The position numbers and the translations under genes are program-made. The notes under the pieces were generated by a model. The model saw nothing but the letters and a program-made list of their open reading frames with translations. It was not told the origin of the DNA and did no database searches. DNA of 23,340 nucleotides from the NCBI GenBank assembly GCA_900548935.1, contig URMR01000010.1, positions 1-23,340 on the forward strand. The letters run 5' to 3'. Positions 20,767-23,340 of the stretch are shown here, piece after piece. How positions within the stretch are numbered: position 1 is the stretch's first letter; each line of letters opens with the position of its first letter. This stretch comes from an uncultured Collinsella sp. GTDB lineage: Bacteria > Actinomycetota > Coriobacteriia > Coriobacteriales > Coriobacteriaceae.

Positions 20767-21403
20767 GGGTGTCCTCCGAAGGCGCATCCTCGTCAATTTC
20801 GTTCTCGTCAGCATGGTCGTTCTCGTCCTCGGCCGCCCAGCACAGCAAGTCAACCGAGGTAATGCCGTAGCGCTTCTCCCGCACGGTCTCAAAACCAGCC
20901 GGATGAGCGCCCGCATCAGCCGCGGCATGCTCAAACAGGGCAAAGGCCCCGGGTACCAGCAGTCCCTGCTGGGAAAGATTTTGCAGCAGCTCCTCGACCG
21001 GCTCGGCGCCAAAGGCATACGGCGGATCGAGCAGGACCAGATCAAAGGGACCACCCGGCACGCGACCGCGCGAGGCACTCGCCAGAACATCGCCGGTAAC
21101 GACACGCCAACGCGAGCGGTCGCGGCACAGCGACTCGATATTCTTGGTGATCAGACGGGCGGCATTGCGATCGATCTCAAACGTGGTGAGCGAGCGGGCG
21201 CCACGCGAGAGCATCTCGATTCCCAGGGCACCGGAGCCGCCAAAGGCATCCAGCACGCGGACCTCGTCCAAATCGAAATCGAACGCTGACATGACCATGG
21301 ATGCACATGCCTCGCGCACGCGATCGGTCGTGGGACGGGTAACATCGCGCCCACGCGGCTCTTCGATCTTGCGGCCGCGCCATTCACCGCCGATGATTCT
21401 CAT
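20759..21403 (-). CDS. rsmD: 16S rRNA (guanine(966)-N2)-methyltransferase RsmD
   Basis: SAM-dependent methylase of G966 in 16S rRNA. The 214 residues start with the family MRIIGGEWRGRKI and contain RPTTDRVREA, SAM-binding LDAFGGSGALGIEMLSRGA at 51-69, and catalytic DPPY at 126-129. After about residue 190 there is an acidic tail (EDENDHADENEIDED), so the protein is longer than the usual 180-190 residues. The ATG overlaps the recG stop in an ATGA arrangement. AAGGAGG lies ten bases and GGAGG directly upstream. The 3' end overlaps coaD by eight bases. Confidence 0.95.
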   Translation of the reverse strand: MRIIGGEWRGRKIEEPRGRDVTRPTTDRVREACASMVMSAFDFDLDEVRVLDAFGGSGALGIEMLSRGARSLTTFEIDRNAARLITKNIESLCRDRSRWRVVTGDVLASASRGRVPGGPFDLVLLDPPYAFGAEPVEELLQNLSQQGLLVPGAFALFEHAAADAGAHPAGFETVREKRYGITSVDLLCWAAEDENDHADENEIDEDAPSEDTHE

Positions 21404-23340
21404 CCTCCGCTGACCTCCTTAAAGATATGTCGATAACGCATGGCGACCGCGTCGCGCAAGGAACGCGTCGCCACAGAGTCAAGGTTGCAAGCATACCGCA
21501 AGAGCTCGACCGCGTCCAAATGGGCCCATTCGATAAGGTCCCCATCGGCGTCCAGGTCCACAAAGCGCAAGGTCACGCCGCCGTGCTGACGGTAGCCCAG
21601 GATCTCGCCCTCGTGGCGCAGACGCAGGTCCATCTGGGCGAGCGTAAAGCCGTCCGAGGTCTTTTCGAGCGACTGGAGACGGTCTTGTGCCGCCGAGGCG
21701 CCGCCATTGCCCTTGGAATGCGTCATGACCAGGCAGGTGCCCGACACGCTGCCGCGGCCCACGCGACCGCGCAGCTGGTGCAGGGCCGCCAAACCAAAGC
21801 GCTCACCGTTCTCGATGACCATGACGGTGGCGTTGGGCACGTCGACACCCACCTCGACCACCGTGGTCGATACGAGCACGTCGATCTCGCCGCGCTTGAA
21901 GGCATCGATCACGCGGTCCTTCTCCCCCGCCGGCATGCGGCCGTGAAGGCGCTCGATGGTAAGTCCCGGCAACGCCAGGCGCAGCCGGTCGAGCTCGGTT
22001 GCCGTATCGCGCAGCGGCACGGGGACGGTCACGCGGCCTTCGTCGTCGCGGGCGATACCGGGTACGTCTTCCAGCTCATCGGCCGAGTCACTCGGCTCTA
22101 CGAGGGGGCAGATCACATAGGCCTGCTGGCGCTTTTCATGCGCCTCGCGAATGGCGCCGTAGGCCAAGTCGCGGCTCGACTCGGTGAGCACGCGTGTCGT
22201 AACGCCTGCCCCCGGAACAGGCCGATGGCGAATGATGCTCGTGTCCAGGTCGCCATAGACCGAGAGCGCCAACGTGCGCGGGATCGGCGTCGCCGTCATA
22301 ACGAGTAGGTCGGCACCCGGGCCCTTGGCACGCAGGGCATTGCGCTGGCCCACACCAAAGCGGTGCTGCTCGTCGATAACGACAAGCGACAGGTGCTTAA
22401 ACGTCACGTCATCCGAAAGGACTGCGTGGGTTCCAAAGAGCACGTCGAGCTCGCCTGATTCCAGCTGGGTATGGATCTGCTCGCGCTCGGCTGCCGGCGT
22501 GGCACCCGTCAGGAGCGCCCAGGACATGCCGGCCTGCGAGAGCAGAGGGCCGGTCTTATCGGCATATTGGAGCGCCAGAACGCCCGTAGGCGCCATAACG
22601 CAGGACTGGGTACCCGAATCGGCCGCGACGGCCAGCGCGCAGGCGGCGACGGCCGTCTTGCCGGTACCGACGTCGCCCAGAAGCAGGCGGTTCATCACGC
22701 GCCCGCCATCGCGCATGTCGTGCAGGATGTCTTGGAACGCGGCCTCCTGCTCGTCGCTCAGCGAAAACGGCAGGGCTTGCTTGAGCGCCGCCAGGTGCTC
22801 GCCCGCGGCGTGGGCGTAGGGAGCGACTTCGACCAAGCCGCCGCCGTTGCGCAGGCGCAGCGCCAGCTGAAGGCAGAGGCACTCCTCGTAGGCAAGGCGA
22901 CGTCGCGCGATATCCCGCTCGGCCATACTCGATGGAAAGTGAATTGAACGCAGCGCACGAGCATTGCTCATCAGACGGCGCTTGACGCGTAAGCGTGCGG
23001 GAATCGGATCGAAGGGATTGCCGACAACCTCGAGCGCGCCGCTAACGATGCGGCGCATCCACGCCTGGCTCACGCCATCGCTCACGTAATGGACCGGCAG
23101 AATGGTGCCCGCGGCACGCCCGCCCTCGAGCTTTTCGAAATGCGGAGAGGCCATCTGCTTAAAGCCGTAGGCAAACTCGACCTTACCCATCACGGCCAGG
23201 CGGTCGCCCTGCTTAAACTGCTGGGCAATCCAGGGCTGACGGAAAAAGGCGACTTGCAGCACGCCCGTCTCGTCCACCAGCGAGACCTCGGTCACCTGCA
23301 TACGCGGGCGGGGCTGCTTTTGGACGACACGATCGACCGT
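21400..23340 (-). CDS. recG: ATP-dependent DNA helicase RecG (5' end outside window)
   Basis: Branch-migration helicase that remodels stalled forks and Holliday junctions. The last 646 residues are present; the frame is open to the right edge, so perhaps the first 60-100 residues are missing. Visible are part of the wedge/OB domain (VAFFRQPWIAQQFKQGDRLAVMGKV), Walker A GDVGTGKT, DEQHRFG (motif II), TATPIPRTL (motif III), and LHGRMPAGEKDRVIDAFKRG with VSTTVVEVGVDVPNA (motifs IV-V). HQLRGRVGRG (motif VI) and the RecG-specific C-terminal segment around GEILGYRQHG follow. The stop overlaps the rsmD start. It heads the long minus-strand block as far as can be seen. Confidence 0.97.
   Translation of the reverse strand, partial: TVDRVVQKQPRPRMQVTEVSLVDETGVLQVAFFRQPWIAQQFKQGDRLAVMGKVEFAYGFKQMASPHFEKLEGGRAAGTILPVHYVSDGVSQAWMRRIVSGALEVVGNPFDPIPARLRVKRRLMSNARALRSIHFPSSMAERDIARRRLAYEECLCLQLALRLRNGGGLVEVAPYAHAAGEHLAALKQALPFSLSDEQEAAFQDILHDMRDGGRVMNRLLLGDVGTGKTAVAACALAVAADSGTQSCVMAPTGVLALQYADKTGPLLSQAGMSWALLTGATPAAEREQIHTQLESGELDVLFGTHAVLSDDVTFKHLSLVVIDEQHRFGVGQRNALRAKGPGADLLVMTATPIPRTLALSVYGDLDTSIIRHRPVPGAGVTTRVLTESSRDLAYGAIREAHEKRQQAYVICPLVEPSDSADELEDVPGIARDDEGRVTVPVPLRDTATELDRLRLALPGLTIERLHGRMPAGEKDRVIDAFKRGEIDVLVSTTVVEVGVDVPNATVMVIENGERFGLAALHQLRGRVGRGSVSGTCLVMTHSKGNGGASAAQDRLQSLEKTSDGFTLAQMDLRLRHEGEILGYRQHGGVTLRFVDLDADGDLIEWAHLDAVELLRYACNLDSVATRSLRDAVAMRYRHIFKEVSGG

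Noticed and set aside
20269..21105. 278-residue reading of coaD with a long N-terminal extension
   Set aside because: The extra part lies inside rsmD in another frame. CoaD homologues start at MNDTINRV, which has its own SD.
1..23340. CRISPR array, tRNA/rRNA genes, insertion sequences or prophage
   Set aside because: No regularly spaced direct repeats, cloverleaf genes, transposase or phage proteins were seen on either strand.

Overview
The window is high-GC bacterial chromosome with dense, mostly minus-strand genes, frequent GTG/TTG starts and clear Shine-Dalgarno (SD) sequences. Gene content and order (acpP-rnc-smc-ftsY-ffh, yceD-rpmF-plsX, recG-rsmD-coaD, an ileS with a T-box leader), together with lineage-style variants in DHFR and ThyA, suggest an actinobacterium of class Coriobacteriia, probably Collinsella or a close relative. 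The genus is an inference from memory of the lineage. No phage, IS element, CRISPR array, tRNA or rRNA was seen.

Left part (1-10750) is a mosaic of short units. The 5' part of ileS (minus) sits behind a complete isoleucine T-box leader. A divergent glycerol-dehydrogenase-like gene follows. Next come a DUF523 gene and ftsH (both minus, each with a terminator), and a divergent cob(I)alamin adenosyltransferase. A long imperfect inverted repeat separates this from a MATE exporter (minus). After it lie a SpoU/TrmH RNA methyltransferase (minus), the thyA-folA pair (minus), and a divergent gene encoding a DUF134 helix-turn-helix domain fused to a NifX/NifB-like domain with a His/Cys-rich tail. A bidirectional terminator closes this part.

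Right part (10752-23340) is one long minus-strand block transcribed from high to low coordinates: recG (5' end outside the window), rsmD, coaD, a coiled-coil protein gene, yceD, rpmF, plsX, acpP, rnc, smc, ftsY, ffh. It joins DNA repair, rRNA modification, CoA and phospholipid/fatty-acid synthesis, chromosome condensation and SRP-dependent membrane targeting. Several junctions overlap by 1-8 bases (recG/rsmD, rsmD/coaD, coiled-coil gene/yceD, smc/ftsY), which implies translational coupling. Two internal control points are visible: a strong terminator-like hairpin between rpmF and plsX, and a perfect 20-bp palindrome between plsX and acpP.

Most of the window is ordinary core genome. The points I consider worth checking are the DUF134-Nif fusion gene, which has a full internal ribosome binding site and may give two proteins, its paired near-palindromic operators, the acpP palindrome, the long inverted repeat at 5699-5780, and non-standard residues at conserved positions in DHFR, ThyA, RNase III and ACP. 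I did not find a clearly new multi-gene system.
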